Positions 1-9,797 of a stretch of 64,000 nucleotides of DNA are shown piece after piece. The position numbers and the translations under genes were made by a program. Numbering within the stretch: the stretch's first letter is position 1; every line of letters begins with the position of its first letter. The notes under the pieces were generated by a model. It was given only the letters and a program-made list of their open reading frames with translations, ran no database searches and was not told the origin of the DNA. The DNA is from Arthrobacter sp. 9AX (GTDB lineage Bacteria > Actinomycetota > Actinomycetes > Actinomycetales > Micrococcaceae): the NCBI RefSeq assembly GCF_902506095.1, contig NZ_LR733293.1, forward strand, positions 2,242,558 to 2,306,557, read 5' to 3'.

Positions 1-954
1 CCCCGCAGGGTCCTGTGGCCGGACCTCGGACTCACCAAACTGGACCTGGCACGCTACATCTGCGACGTGGGAGAGGCATTCATTGCCGCCAACGGTGACC
101 GGCCCGTGGCATTGCAGAGGTACTCGGACAACGTGGACGGCGAGATGTTCTTTTCCAAGAACCCGCCCAAGGGGACGCCGGACTTCATCCGGACCCAAAA
201 AGTGGTGTTTCCCAGTGCCCGCTCCCATCCCATGCTGATCCTGGACGAGCCCGCCGCTGCCGTATGGGCAGTCCAGATGAACACCGTGGTGTTCCACCCG
301 TGGCCGTCCCGCGCCGCGGACACCGACAACCCGGACCAGCTGCGCATTGACCTGGATCCGCAGCCGGGCACGGACTTCGGGGACGCCGTCCCCGCCGCGC
401 TGGTGCTGAAGGAGGTGCTGGCCGAGGCGGGGCTCACCTGCTTCATCAAGACCTCAGGCAACCGGGGCCTGCACGTCTACGCGCCCATCGAACCCACGCG
501 GGAGTTCCTCGACGTCCGGCATGCGGTTATTGCTGCGGCGCGTGAAGTGGAGCGCCGGATGCCGGACAAGGTCACCACCGCCTGGTGGAAGGAAGAGCGG
601 GGCGAGCGGGTCTTCCTGGACTTCAACCAGGCCAATCGCGACCGCACCATCGCCGGCGCCTACAGCCCCCGGGCCCTCCCGCACGCCTCCGTGTCCTGCC
701 CCATCACGTGGGATGAGCTGGAGACCGCGGACCCTAAGGACTTCACCATCCTCACTGTTCCGGACCGGCTCAAAACCGTGGGTGATCCGTGGGCTGACAT
801 GCACAGCAAGCGGGGGACCATCGACATCCTGCTGGAGTGGTGGGAGCGGGACCTGAAGGCAGGCCTCGGGGAACTGCCATTCCCGCCGGACTATCCCAAG
901 ATGCCGGGTGAACCGCCCAGGGTCCAGCCCAGCCGCGCCCGGAAGCAGGACTAG
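1..954 (+). CDS. ligD: LigD-type DNA polymerase (NHEJ primase-polymerase), 5' partial
   Basis: C-terminal 317 codons of an archaeo-eukaryotic primase family polymerase of bacterial non-homologous end joining, which fills or extends broken DNA ends with (ribo)nucleotides. The frame is open from base 1 and reads WPDLGLTKLDLARYI before the first possible internal start (GTG at 67), which is typical LigD polymerase sequence, so the gene begins outside the window. The metal-binding DLDP motif lies near visible residue 117, followed by a conserved GLHVYAPI segment. The chain stops at 954 with a short basic tail, so no ligase domain follows on this side; whether a ligase or nuclease domain lies upstream cannot be seen. 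It converges on the Sua5-like gene. Confidence 0.9.
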   Translation, partial: PRRVLWPDLGLTKLDLARYICDVGEAFIAANGDRPVALQRYSDNVDGEMFFSKNPPKGTPDFIRTQKVVFPSARSHPMLILDEPAAAVWAVQMNTVVFHPWPSRAADTDNPDQLRIDLDPQPGTDFGDAVPAALVLKEVLAEAGLTCFIKTSGNRGLHVYAPIEPTREFLDVRHAVIAAAREVERRMPDKVTTAWWKEERGERVFLDFNQANRDRTIAGAYSPRALPHASVSCPITWDELETADPKDFTILTVPDRLKTVGDPWADMHSKRGTIDILLEWWERDLKAGLGELPFPPDYPKMPGEPPRVQPSRARKQD

Positions 955-975
955 GCCGCCGGAAGGACCGAAAGC

Positions 976-1596
976 CTATTCGAAGCGGGACGGGTCGCCG
1001 GTCCCGCGCCGGACCACCTCGGCCACGCCGCTGGAGAAATCCACCACCGTGGTGGGTTCCGATCCGCAGTCGCCGGCGTCAATCACGGCGTCCACCTGGT
1101 GGTCCAGCCGTTCCTTGATCTCCCAGCCCTGTGTCAGCGGGTCCTCCTCGTCCGGCATCAGCAGGGTGCTCGACAGCAGGGGCTCCCCAAGTTCTGCCAG
1201 CAGCGCCTGGACCACCCTGTTGTCCGGGATCCTGACGCCCACGGTCTTCTTTTTGGGGTGCAGGAGTCGCTTCGGAACCTCTTTGGTGGCCGGCAGGATG
1301 AAGGTGTAGCCCCCGGGCGTCACGGACTTGATACTGCGGAAGACGTCGTTGCCGATGTTCACGAACTGTCCCAGCTGGGCAAAGTCCTTGCAGACCAGCG
1401 TGAAATGGTGCTTGGTGTCCAGCCTGCGGATGGCCCTGATCCGGTCCAGGGCGTCCTTGTTGCCCATCTGGGCTCCCAGCGCGTAGCAGGAGTCCGTGGG
1501 GTAGGCGATCAGGCCGCCGTCGAGCACTATGCGCACTGCCTGGGCAATGGCCCGGGGCTGCGGATCCTGGGGGTGAACATCAAAATATCTGGCCAT
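976..1596 (-). CDS. Sua5/YciO/YrdC family protein (threonylcarbamoyl-AMP synthase-like)
   Basis: A 206-residue YrdC-fold protein. The family makes threonylcarbamoyl-AMP from threonine, bicarbonate and ATP for the t6A37 tRNA modification. The N-terminal GGLIAYPTDSCYALG and the RIRAIRR stretch match the nucleotide/threonine-binding region. The sequence resembles the YciO branch more than classical TsaC, so the exact reaction is uncertain. I start at ATG 1596 rather than the longer frame because a TAGGCT box sits exactly 7 bases upstream, predicting a leaderless mRNA. The gene lies 63 bp upstream of the end of the permease gene on the same strand and is probably transcribed alone. Confidence 0.85.
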   Translation of the reverse strand: MARYFDVHPQDPQPRAIAQAVRIVLDGGLIAYPTDSCYALGAQMGNKDALDRIRAIRRLDTKHHFTLVCKDFAQLGQFVNIGNDVFRSIKSVTPGGYTFILPATKEVPKRLLHPKKKTVGVRIPDNRVVQALLAELGEPLLSSTLLMPDEEDPLTQGWEIKERLDHQVDAVIDAGDCGSEPTTVVDFSSGVAEVVRRGTGDPSRFE

Positions 1597-1603
1597 GCAC
1601 CCG

Positions 1604-1609
1604 AGCCTA
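1604..1609 (-). promoter_or_regulatory. -10 box of the Sua5-like gene (leaderless)
   Basis: TAGGCT on the minus strand, 7 bases before ATG 1596. The spacing places the transcription start at or next to the start codon. Confidence 0.6.
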
Positions 1610-1659
1610 CGTTCCCCGCCCGGCCGCCGCACCACTTCGCGAAGGGACGCGCGGACGGC

Positions 1660-3636
1660 TCAGCCCACGTGGACCCAGGGCCGCCGCTGGATGTCCGGTT
1701 CGGCCTCCCGCAGGATCTCCCGGGTGACCGGCGCTATTTCACCCTCACCCAGGATAAGGAAGCGCAGGAGGTTCCGGACCGGATTGCCCTCCGTCCAGCG
1801 GAAGTAGATGTGCGGCATCAGCCCGGTGACGTCTCGGATGTGCAGCAGCACCGAGGCAATGGTGTTCGGGATTCCCGGCCCGTGGACTTCCAGGACGGCG
1901 AAACCGTGCCGCACCACGCCGCGGACCTCCAGTGCCGTCTCGAAATCGGATGAATCGTCGACGACGACCTCCAGGAAGAGCGGCCGGACGTCGGCCGGAT
2001 AGTGGCTGGCTTCCCTCGCTGACGCCAGCTTCCGTTGGTAGGCCTCCGCTGATTGCCGCAACGGTTCGTGCGCGATGATGCCGATGGGGCCGGACAGGGT
2101 GGGCGCCAGGAACTCCAGCGCTTCAGTGTCCAGGCGGACGTGGGTGGCGTGCAGTTCGAAGGAACGCAGCAGCCTGGACAGCAGTGAAATGGCGATGATG
2201 CCCAAAATGAAGAAGCCGGCGATCCGGATTCCCTCAGGCCGTTCAAATATGTTGGCCACCGTGGTGTACACAAACAGGACAGCGATGACACCAAAGCCAA
2301 CCGTCCGTCGCTGCTGCCGGAGCCGCCGTGCCGAAAGGGCCACGGCCACCGCGGCGGACGTCATCAGCGCCAGGACGCCGGTGGCGTAGGCACCGCCCTG
2401 GGCATCGACGTCGGCCTCGAAAAGCCAAGTGACCAGGAACCCGATGGCGGTGAACACCAGCACGAGCGGCCGGACCGCCTTGGCCCAGGCCGGGGCCATA
2501 CCGTAGCGGGGAAGGTAGCGCGGCACCAGGTTCAGCAGGCCGGCCATGGCGGAGGCGCCCGCGAACCACAGGATGGCGATGGTGCTCACGTCATAGACGG
2601 TCCCGAATTCTGGTCCGAGGTACAGGTGGGCGAGGTATGCCAGGGCGCGGCCGTTGGCCTGGCCGCCCGGCTGGAACTCCGTTTCCGGTATCAGCACCAC
2701 GGTGGCAAAGCTGCTGGTAACAAGGAACGTGCTCATGATCAGGGCCGCGGTGGTCAGCATCCGGCGGGCGCCCTGGATGCGTCCCGCAGGGTTGGCCTCG
2801 GAGTCGTTGGCGTGCCCGCGGACCTGGGGCATCACGGCAACGCCGGTCTCGAAGCCGGACAGCCCCAGGGCGAGTTTGGGAAAGACCAGCAAGGCGATGG
2901 CAACGGCCATCAGCGGGTTTCCGTGGCTCGTGGCGAGCGCCTGCCACCAGTCGTTGATGGCTGCCGGGTGGCCGGCGGTTTCCAGCAGTGCCCGGCCGAT
3001 CACCACCACGTTCAGGGACAGGTACACCACCACCAGGACCACGGCCACGCCGATGGCTTCCCTGAAGCCCCGCAGGAAGACCGCGGCGAGCAGTGCCAGC
3101 AGGACCACGGTGACCATCACCTGCTGGCCGTGCAGCCAGTCCGGCACGAAAGGGTTCTCGATCAGGTGGGCCGTGGCGTCGGCCGCGGACAAGGTCATGG
3201 TGATCATGAAGTCGGTAGCGGCGAACCCCAGCAGGACCAGGACCAGGATTTTGCCGCCCCACCGCGGAAGCAGCCGCTCCAGCATGGCGATGGATCCTTC
3301 GCCCCGCGGGCTTTCCCCCGCCACCCGGCGGTACACCGGCAGTGCGCCCAGGAGCGTCACCGCCACCAGGACCAGGGTGGCCAGGGGGGAGATGACGCCG
3401 GCGGCGAGTGCAGCGATCGCGGGCTGGTATCCGAGGGTGGAGAAGTAATCCACCCCGGTCAGGCACATCACCTGCCACCAGTGGTGCTTCTTTTGGTCAC
3501 CGCGCGGGGTGCCGCCGGGGCCCTGGTGCGCGCCCTTGGCATCCTGCAGGCCCAACAGGAGCCAGTTTTTCAGAGCAACCCTTCGTGGCAGGGGAAGAAC
3601 TGACGGATCAGCCGGCGGCCGGCTCATGGTGGTCAT
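1660..3636 (-). CDS. APC superfamily permease with C-terminal soluble domain
   Basis: A 658-residue membrane transporter. Residues from about 45 to 470 contain around 11-12 hydrophobic segments and begin with an APC-like region ([15 protein letters not shown]), followed by roughly 190 residues of soluble C-terminal domain without membrane segments. The start at 3636 is chosen because an AGG-type ribosome binding site precedes it; the longer frame upstream is compositionally non-coding. APC members carry amino acids or, in the KimA branch, potassium. The gene is divergent from a KdpD/KdpE-like pair, which makes a link to potassium or osmotic stress plausible, but the substrate cannot be read from sequence. 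Confidence 0.8.
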   Translation of the reverse strand: MTTMSRPPADPSVLPLPRRVALKNWLLLGLQDAKGAHQGPGGTPRGDQKKHHWWQVMCLTGVDYFSTLGYQPAIAALAAGVISPLATLVLVAVTLLGALPVYRRVAGESPRGEGSIAMLERLLPRWGGKILVLVLLGFAATDFMITMTLSAADATAHLIENPFVPDWLHGQQVMVTVVLLALLAAVFLRGFREAIGVAVVLVVVYLSLNVVVIGRALLETAGHPAAINDWWQALATSHGNPLMAVAIALLVFPKLALGLSGFETGVAVMPQVRGHANDSEANPAGRIQGARRMLTTAALIMSTFLVTSSFATVVLIPETEFQPGGQANGRALAYLAHLYLGPEFGTVYDVSTIAILWFAGASAMAGLLNLVPRYLPRYGMAPAWAKAVRPLVLVFTAIGFLVTWLFEADVDAQGGAYATGVLALMTSAAVAVALSARRLRQQRRTVGFGVIAVLFVYTTVANIFERPEGIRIAGFFILGIIAISLLSRLLRSFELHATHVRLDTEALEFLAPTLSGPIGIIAHEPLRQSAEAYQRKLASAREASHYPADVRPLFLEVVVDDSSDFETALEVRGVVRHGFAVLEVHGPGIPNTIASVLLHIRDVTGLMPHIYFRWTEGNPVRNLLRFLILGEGEIAPVTREILREAEPDIQRRPWVHVG

Positions 3637-3734
3637 TGCCACGCCTTTCGCAACGCCTTGCCCCGCGCACCACGCGCCGGGCAAGGCCGAACCTAACACC
3701 GGCAACGCGACGCGCCGCCGGAACTCCGAAGATC

Positions 3735-3751
3735 TTGACGCGACCTTAACG
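3735..3751 (+). promoter_or_regulatory. direct repeat TTGACG-5-TTAACG, possible OmpR/KdpE-type operator
   Basis: Two near-identical hexamers begin 11 bp apart, the pitch expected for tandem binding of an OmpR-family dimer. They lie in the 190-bp region between the permease and the KdpDE-like genes. This is inference; no matching actinobacterial consensus was available to test against. Confidence 0.4.
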
Positions 3752-3826
3752 CCGCCGTGACAGGCGGCACAGGCGGGCCCGGCCAGGCCCCGCAGGGCGC
3801 ACCCGCGTGGCCGCTGGAGTGGCAGA

Positions 3827-5755
3827 ATGTGGCTCATGGCTATGGATCGGATCGTCGTTGGCCTCCAGGGCGACGACGGCGGGGAACTCCTGGTGCGCCG
3901 CGCCGCGAGGCTCCTCCACCGGGGCGACGGCGGCGAGTTGCTCGCCGTCCACGTCCGCACCCCGGCCGGCACCCGCAGCGAGTCCCCGCAGGCACTCGAA
4001 GCCCAGCGCCGGCTGGTCGCAGACCTGGGAGGGAGCTACCACACGGTATCCGCGTCCGAGACCGCGTCGGCCCTGGTGGACTTCGCCCGCTCGGCGCGGG
4101 CCTCGCACATCGTGGTGGGCCAGTCCCGCCACCGTTTTACGGCCCCCTTCACCGTGGGCGTGGATACCAAGGTGGTGCGCGAGGCAGCGGACATCAATGT
4201 CCAGGTAGTGCCCCTCCACCGGTCTGCCAGCACGCGGCGGACGCGGACCGGGCTGGGCCGGGCCCGGACGGCTGCCGGATTTGCCCTTGCCGCAGTGCTT
4301 CCGGCCTTGTTGCAGCTGCTCCTGGCCGTGTTCGACCACAGTGTGGCCACCGCGGTGCTGATCCAGCTCACCGGGGCGGTAGCGGTTGCCCTGGTGGGCG
4401 GGTTATGGCCCGCTGTTGCCGGCGCGCTCTGGAGCAGCCTCCTGGTGAACTACTTTTCCACTCCGCCCCTCGGCGACCTCGCCATCCACGACCCCCAGGA
4501 CCTCCTGTCGCTGGCCGTTTTTGTGGGTGTTTCGGTGGCAGTGGCAGGGGTGGTGGACGGGTCCGCACGGCGTTCCCGGGAGGCGTCCAGGGCACAGGCT
4601 GAAGCCGCCACGCTGGGTGATCTTGCGTTGGGTGCCTCGCGCTCCGAGGACACCCTGCACGGGCTCCTCGCCGAAGCCCTCGATGCGTTCGGCGCCCAGG
4701 GAGCCGCCGTCGTCAGCAACCTTCCCGCAGCCGGGAACCAGGGCCGGGCGGGCCAGGGATCAGGGCACACACCGCTACTGCTGGCCGGTGCCGGTGACAT
4801 CTCCGGCTGGGAGGACGGGAAGCAGGACCCCCGCGGGCTGCCGGGGATGACCACGGTCCAAGTGGACCCCTCCACGTGGCTGGTCCTGTTCGGCCGGGAG
4901 GTACCGCCGTCGGGCCGCAGGCTGCTGGGCGCGTTCGCAGTCCATGTCAAGGCACAGCTCGAGCGCCGGCAACTGGAGGCCAGCCGGAACGAGATCCTGC
5001 GCCTTGCCGAAGGGAACACCATGCGCACGGCCATCCTGCAGGCCGTATCCCACGACCTGCGCACCCCGCTGGCCGGCATCAAGCTGGCGGCGGGCGGGCT
5101 CCTGCAAAACGGCGTCGCCTATACGCCGGCCGAACAGCGGGAGCTGCTGGAGACCATCGACGCGTGCACTGACCGGCTGGATCTGCTGGTGGGGAACCTG
5201 CTGGATATGTCCAGAATTACGGCCCGTTCGGTGGAACCGCTGCTGGGGCCGGTCCGGTGGAACGAGGCCATCGATGCCGCGCTGCGCGGGCTCCCGGAAG
5301 GTGCCGTAGCCGTGGCGCTGCCCGCCAACCTGCCCCCGGTCGAGGCTGACCGCGGGCTGCTGGAACGGGTCATCGCGAACATCCTCGAGAACGCACTCAA
5401 GCATGCCCCGGGGTCGGGAGTTGCCATCACGACGACGGCGGACGGGCTGGGCGGGGTCACTCCGGACGGGCATCCCTGCGGCGAACTCCGCATCGTCGAC
5501 CACGGTCCGGGAGTGCCGGAGCGGAAGGTGCTGGACATGTTCCGGCCGTTCCAGCGGATGGACGACCTTCCGCAGGCCAGCGGGCTGGGCCTCGGGCTGG
5601 CGGTTGCCCAGGGTTTCGTGCAGGCGATGCGGGGGACCCTCACGGCCGAGGGTACGCCAGGAGGAGGGCTCACCATGATCATCCGGCTGCCGCTGTCCAC
5701 CGGCCCGGTGGAGGATGTGGGTGCGGCGCAGAGCACGGGGACGGTGTTGACGTGA
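3827..5755 (+). CDS. KdpD-like sensor histidine kinase lacking the N-terminal KdpD domain
   Basis: A 642-residue sensor kinase. Order: a universal-stress (UspA-like) domain at about 1-130, four membrane segments at about 146-248 (DUF4118-like, with NYFSTPP), a GAF-like region at 270-380, HisKA with phosphoacceptor His409 in SHDLRTP, and a HATPase domain ([25 protein letters not shown]). Classical KdpD is near 900 residues and starts with a P-loop KdpD sensor domain ahead of Usp; that domain is absent here. ATG 3827 has GGAG 7 bases upstream. ATG 3836 is an alternative because CAGAAT ends 7 bases before it. It overlaps the response regulator gene by 4 bp (GTGA). No kdpFABC genes are present in the window. 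Confidence 0.88.
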   Translation: MWLMAMDRIVVGLQGDDGGELLVRRAARLLHRGDGGELLAVHVRTPAGTRSESPQALEAQRRLVADLGGSYHTVSASETASALVDFARSARASHIVVGQSRHRFTAPFTVGVDTKVVREAADINVQVVPLHRSASTRRTRTGLGRARTAAGFALAAVLPALLQLLLAVFDHSVATAVLIQLTGAVAVALVGGLWPAVAGALWSSLLVNYFSTPPLGDLAIHDPQDLLSLAVFVGVSVAVAGVVDGSARRSREASRAQAEAATLGDLALGASRSEDTLHGLLAEALDAFGAQGAAVVSNLPAAGNQGRAGQGSGHTPLLLAGAGDISGWEDGKQDPRGLPGMTTVQVDPSTWLVLFGREVPPSGRRLLGAFAVHVKAQLERRQLEASRNEILRLAEGNTMRTAILQAVSHDLRTPLAGIKLAAGGLLQNGVAYTPAEQRELLETIDACTDRLDLLVGNLLDMSRITARSVEPLLGPVRWNEAIDAALRGLPEGAVAVALPANLPPVEADRGLLERVIANILENALKHAPGSGVAITTTADGLGGVTPDGHPCGELRIVDHGPGVPERKVLDMFRPFQRMDDLPQASGLGLGLAVAQGFVQAMRGTLTAEGTPGGGLTMIIRLPLSTGPVEDVGAAQSTGTVLT

Positions 5756-6474
5756 CGGCGGGGCAGGACACGGGTTCCGGTGACGTCCAGCCCCGGCACG
5801 GTGCCAGGATCCTCGTGGTTGATGACGACCCCCACCTGCTCAAGGCGCTGCGCATCACGCTGGCCGCGCACGGCTACGACGTGGACGTGGCAAACGACGG
5901 GACGTCCGCGCTGCTCGCCGCGGGCCGCAACATCCCTGACGTTGTGGTCCTGGACCTCGGCCTGCCGGACATGGAAGGCGCGGATGTCCTGGGCGACCTT
6001 CGGCGATGGAGTGCGGTCCCGGTGCTGGTCCTGTCAGCCCGGCACGGATCATCGGACAAGGTGGGGGCGTTGGATGCCGGCGCGGACGACTACATCACCA
6101 AGCCTTTCGGGCTGGACGAACTCCTGGCCCGGCTCCGTGCGCTGATGCGGCGCGTCCCGGGCCCGGAATCCGTCCCGGTGGTGGCGTCCTCAGGCTTCAC
6201 CGTGGACCTGGTCCACCGGCAGGTGCTGCGTGACGGGACCGCGGTCCGGCTCACCCCGACGGAGTGGAACATCCTCGAAATCCTGGTCCGGAACCCGAAA
6301 AGCCTCATCACGCAGCAGCAGTTGCTGGCCCATGCGTGGGGGCCTGCGTACCAAAAGGAAGCCAACTATCTGCGCGTCTACATGGCGCAGCTCCGCCGGA
6401 AACTGGAGGCCGATCCCGGCAACCCCCGGCACCTCCTCACCGAACCCGGAATCGGGTACCGCTTCGTGCCCTGA
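5752..6474 (+). CDS. KdpE-like response regulator (OmpR/PhoB class)
   Basis: A 240-residue two-component regulator. The receiver domain has the acidic triad VVDDD, phosphoacceptor Asp68 in VVVLDLGLPD and the conserved Lys in YITKPFG. A C-terminal winged-helix DNA-binding domain follows from about residue 145 (LTPTEWNILEILVRNP). It starts with GTG inside the stop of the kinase gene (4-bp overlap), so the two are translationally coupled and should be cognate partners. By family the targets would be potassium-homeostasis genes; the divergent permease is the obvious local candidate, with a direct repeat at 3735-3751. Confidence 0.9.
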   Translation: MTAGQDTGSGDVQPRHGARILVVDDDPHLLKALRITLAAHGYDVDVANDGTSALLAAGRNIPDVVVLDLGLPDMEGADVLGDLRRWSAVPVLVLSARHGSSDKVGALDAGADDYITKPFGLDELLARLRALMRRVPGPESVPVVASSGFTVDLVHRQVLRDGTAVRLTPTEWNILEILVRNPKSLITQQQLLAHAWGPAYQKEANYLRVYMAQLRRKLEADPGNPRHLLTEPGIGYRFVP

Positions 6475-6583
6475 AAACGGGGAAACGCGGGGCGGGGGAG
6501 ATGCCCCTACCCAAGAGGCAGCCCTTTGGGGCAGGATGTTGTCTGGTTCCATCCCTTTCGGTACGACTCAAGGAGATCCAGCC

Positions 6584-7012
6584 ATGCCCACCACCCTCAA
6601 TCCGTACCTCAGCTTCCGTGACAACGCCCGGGAGGCCATGAACTTCTACCAGGCGGTTTTTGGCGGTGACCTGACGGTCAGCACCTTCGGGGAGTTCCAG
6701 GCAACCGAGGACCCGGCTGAAGCCGACAAGATCATGCATGCCATGCTCACCACCAGCCAGGGCCTGGTGCTGATGGGGGCGGACACCCCGAACGGGATGG
6801 AGTACAGCGCGGGCTCATCCATCTCCATCTCGCTCAGCGGCGATGACGAGGCGGAACTGCGCGGCTACTACGACAAGCTCAGTGGTGACGGCGGCACCGT
6901 GACAGTGCCGATGGAGAAGGCTCCCTGGGGCGACATCTTCGGCATGTGCACCGACCGGTATGGGGTGGCCTGGCTGGTCAACGTCAACAATCCGCAGGCG
7001 GCCGGAGCCTGA
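6584..7012 (+). CDS. VOC superfamily protein, PhnB/glyoxalase-like
   Basis: A 142-residue small vicinal-oxygen-chelate protein of the PhnB-like group, starting MPTTLNPYLSFRDNAREAM and ending in the DRYGVAWLVN motif typical of this group. The biochemical role of most PhnB-like proteins is unknown; they are not true methyltransferases. ATG 6584 is preceded by a strong AAGGAGA ribosome binding site with 7-base spacing. A TTGTCT (6539-6544) and TACGAC (6562-6567) pair with 17-bp spacing could be its promoter. It appears to be a single-gene unit. Confidence 0.85.
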   Translation: MPTTLNPYLSFRDNAREAMNFYQAVFGGDLTVSTFGEFQATEDPAEADKIMHAMLTTSQGLVLMGADTPNGMEYSAGSSISISLSGDDEAELRGYYDKLSGDGGTVTVPMEKAPWGDIFGMCTDRYGVAWLVNVNNPQAAGA

Positions 7013-7084
7013 ACAAACCGGCGGCCGGGCAGGACCCGGCATGCTCTGTTGAGGAGGGGCGCTACGCAGTGCGACGATGTACGC

Positions 7085-7771
7085 GTGGAGTCCCTCTTTG
7101 ATTTCCTCTCCGACAAATGGTGGCTTGTTTTCCCGATGAGTGCCCTCGCCGGCCACTGGGCAAATTCATGGCGCAAGGCCGGCGACCGGCGCCACCAGCG
7201 GAAGGTTGAGCTGTACAGGCTTCGGAACCAGGCGGACCAGGCGGAGAAAGCATCAACGGCCGACGTCGAATCGCTGATGGCCGCCCATGAGGTGACGAAC
7301 AAGCGCTGGCTCGAGTACGAACTGGACGTGGGCAAGCTCATTGACTTTCCGCTGATGACGGATGTCCGTGAACCCCTCACCGTGGCGTTCCTGCGCGCCA
7401 AGCGGGAAGCCGACGGCCTGCGGCCCGCATCAGCGGGGGACATGACCTCTCCTGCCCGGGTTGAGTCGTATCGGAACGCCGTAGACGCCTTCAGCGTGGC
7501 CCTCGATGTTGCCGAGCGGGAGGCCAGGCGCCTCCGGGACAGCAAGTTCACGGGACCGGAACGTGAGCGGCTGGCCACCGCCCGGCAGCTGCTGAAGATC
7601 GCCGAAGACCACGCAGCGACGCCCGCCGAGCGGCAGGCGGCGTACAAGCGTGCACGCCGTGAACTGGACGGCCTGATCGTGCTGCCCGATGTCACCGTGG
7701 CGGCACTGGAGGACAAGATCGCTCCCATGCTGGAGCCGGGCGCGCGGCCGGCGGACCCGCAGCAAAGCTGA
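7085..7771 (+). CDS. hypothetical membrane-anchored coiled-coil protein
   Basis: A 228-residue protein I do not recognise. The N-terminus has one hydrophobic stretch (WWLVFPMSALAGHWA), followed by a strongly charged, helical, Arg/Glu/Ala-rich body likely to form coiled coil (about residues 40-65 and 120-200). This suggests a short membrane anchor with a cytoplasmic helical domain. GTG 7085 is the best in-frame start. A GAGGAGG sequence at 7051-7057 lies too far upstream for that codon, and no better start fits, so the N-terminus is uncertain. It ends 18 bp before the HAD gene and may be co-transcribed with it. Confidence 0.65.
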   Translation: MESLFDFLSDKWWLVFPMSALAGHWANSWRKAGDRRHQRKVELYRLRNQADQAEKASTADVESLMAAHEVTNKRWLEYELDVGKLIDFPLMTDVREPLTVAFLRAKREADGLRPASAGDMTSPARVESYRNAVDAFSVALDVAEREARRLRDSKFTGPERERLATARQLLKIAEDHAATPAERQAAYKRARRELDGLIVLPDVTVAALEDKIAPMLEPGARPADPQQS

Positions 7772-7789
7772 AATCCCCGTGGAGGAACC

Positions 7790-8299
7790 ATGGCCTTCCG
7801 CACGCTCTATCTCGACGTCGACGGCGTCGTCTGTCCCTTTGGTCCCACTGGGCGCAACGGCTGGGGAACCGCGTGGCGGCGTGCCGATGCCGGCCTCCTG
7901 CCCGTGGCGTTCTCGCCCGAACTCGTGGCCGGGCTCAACAGCCTGGCGGCGACGGCCGAAGTGCGTTGCGTGTGGCTTACCAGCTGGGAGGAACTGGCGC
8001 CCAGGTACCTCTGCCGGGCGATCGGGCTGCACGGGGCCCGCTGGCCGTACCTGACGGCTGAAGGAGCCGGAAGCGGGCCCGGGTGGTGGAAACTCGACGC
8101 CATCCGGGACGATGTGGAACGTACCGGGCCGGATGCCGTCGCATGGGTGGACGACCAGCTCGCCTACGAGGCCGAAGCCCAGGCCTGGGCACGGATAATG
8201 GGCCACCGGCTGCTGGTGGTCTCGCCGGATCCCCGGCGGGGAATTTCGCCGTCGGAACTCGAAGCCGTCAGTTCCTTTCTCGGACAGCCGGTGTTTTGA
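7790..8299 (+). CDS. HAD-domain protein (small secondary HAD family)
   Basis: A 169-residue protein with the HAD nucleophile motif DVDGVV near the N-terminus (residues 9-14) and a later acidic pair in WVDDQLAYEAEAQ. Family members of this length often act on unknown small phosphate substrates. ATG 7790 has GGAGGAA 4-5 bases upstream. It follows the hypothetical coiled-coil gene closely. Confidence 0.8.
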   Translation: MAFRTLYLDVDGVVCPFGPTGRNGWGTAWRRADAGLLPVAFSPELVAGLNSLAATAEVRCVWLTSWEELAPRYLCRAIGLHGARWPYLTAEGAGSGPGWWKLDAIRDDVERTGPDAVAWVDDQLAYEAEAQAWARIMGHRLLVVSPDPRRGISPSELEAVSSFLGQPVF

Positions 8300-8363
8300 C
8301 CTCCTGCCCGGGGCGCGTACGATCGATAAGGTTTCACGCCGGCTGAGTTAACGCCACAGGTCA

Positions 8364-8392
8364 TTCCAAGCGAACAGCTGGTGAATTATGCT
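8364..8392 (+). promoter_or_regulatory. promoter of the Pit transporter gene
   Basis: TTCCAA (8364-8369) and TATGCT (8387-8392) are separated by exactly 17 bp, about 60 bp before the start codon. Confidence 0.55.
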
Positions 8393-8450
8393 GTGCAAGG
8401 CAGCCGGGGACAGAAACTGCTGAACGTCGACTCTGCAGATTGGGCAACAG

Positions 8451-9797
8451 GTGGATATCACCTTTATGGTGGCGCTGGTCATCGCACTGGCACTTTTTTT
8501 CGACTTCACGAACGGTTTCCACGACACTGCGAACGCCATGGCCACGCCCATCGCGACCGGTGCCATCAAGCCGAAGACAGCCGTGACCCTCGCCGCAATC
8601 CTGAACCTGGTGGGCGCATTCCTGTCCACGGAAGTGGCGAAAACCGTCTCCGGCGGGATCATCCGTGAAGGCTCGGAGGGCGTGCAGATCACGCCGGAGA
8701 TCATCTTCGCAGGCCTCATGGGGGCCATCCTGTGGAACATGATCACCTGGCTGAAGGGCCTGCCGTCGAGTTCCTCGCACGCGCTGTTCGGCGGCCTGAT
8801 CGGCGCGGCCATCGCCGGCATCGGGTTCAACTCCATCAACCTTGAGACCCTCTTGCAGAAGGTCATCCTCCCGGCGATCTTCGCCCCGCTCATCGCCGGC
8901 GCCGTTGCCTACGTCTGTACCCGGCTTGCCTACGCACTCACCTCCCGCCACGACCCCGAAACGGGAAGCAAGCTAACACAGAAGCGTGGCGGCTTCCGTA
9001 CCGGCCAGATCTTCACCTCGAGCCTGGTGGCACTGGCGCACGGCACCAACGACGCACAGAAGACCATGGGCATCATTACGCTGGTCCTGATTGCGGCCGG
9101 CACCCAGACGCCCGGCTCCGGCCCCCAGTTCTGGGTGATCGCAGCCTGCGCCCTGGCCATCGCCATCGGCACCTACGCAGGCGGTTGGCGCATCATCCGC
9201 ACCATGGGTTCAGGCCTTACCGAGGTGAAGCCCGCGCAGGGCTTCGCCGCTGAAACCAGCACCGCCTCCGCCATCCTGGCGTCCTCGCACCTCGGCTTTG
9301 CGCTTTCCACCACTCAGGTGGCGTCCGGTTCCGTGATCGGTTCTGGCATGGGACGCCGGGGGACCACGGTGCGCTGGAGCATGGTGGGCAAGATCGCCCT
9401 GGGCTGGCTCTTCACGCTCCCCGCTGCAGGGATCGTGGGGGCGCTTACGGCGCTGCTGGTCAAGACCGGAGTGGTGGGCGTGCTGATCGCCGCCGTCGCC
9501 GGTACCGCCGCTGTCCTCTTTATGTTCTTCTACTCCCGCAAGTCTGTTGTGGGCCACCACAACGCCGTCGAGGTCGAGGAAGCCGGCCAGGCCGTCCGCT
9601 TTGCCAAGAAGAAGGCCATGGCCCGTGCCCGTACGGAAGCCAAAGCGAAGGCCAAGGCCGAAGCCAAGGCAAGGGCCAAAGCGAACCCGCAGGCCCCGTC
9701 TACTGCGGAAACGCCGGGCGCCACACAAAGCCCGCCCACGGAAACCCCGGCTGACGCGGAAGCCGAAGCCATCACAACGAAGGATGCCCAGCGATGA
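8451..9797 (+). CDS. pitA: Pit-type inorganic phosphate transporter
   Basis: A 448-residue low-affinity phosphate:cation symporter of the PiT/PHO4 family. It carries both inverted family signatures, GFHDTAN at residues 22-28 and GTNDAQKT near residue 200, and about ten membrane segments in two halves. The last ~75 residues form an unusual cytoplasmic tail of Lys-Ala-Arg repeats followed by an acidic, Pro/Thr-rich end. GTG 8451 has no clear ribosome binding site. It overlaps the next small gene by 4 bp (ATGA). I see no PhoU-like (DUF47) gene upstream, which is a common Pit partner. Confidence 0.92.
   Translation: MDITFMVALVIALALFFDFTNGFHDTANAMATPIATGAIKPKTAVTLAAILNLVGAFLSTEVAKTVSGGIIREGSEGVQITPEIIFAGLMGAILWNMITWLKGLPSSSSHALFGGLIGAAIAGIGFNSINLETLLQKVILPAIFAPLIAGAVAYVCTRLAYALTSRHDPETGSKLTQKRGGFRTGQIFTSSLVALAHGTNDAQKTMGIITLVLIAAGTQTPGSGPQFWVIAACALAIAIGTYAGGWRIIRTMGSGLTEVKPAQGFAAETSTASAILASSHLGFALSTTQVASGSVIGSGMGRRGTTVRWSMVGKIALGWLFTLPAAGIVGALTALLVKTGVVGVLIAAVAGTAAVLFMFFYSRKSVVGHHNAVEVEEAGQAVRFAKKKAMARARTEAKAKAKAEAKARAKANPQAPSTAETPGATQSPPTETPADAEAEAITTKDAQR

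Noticed and set aside
3746..3972. Longer permease start at 3972
   Set aside because: The extra 112 codons overlap the divergent kinase gene and are Arg/Pro/Ser-rich; ATG 3636 has a ribosome site and family-like sequence follows.
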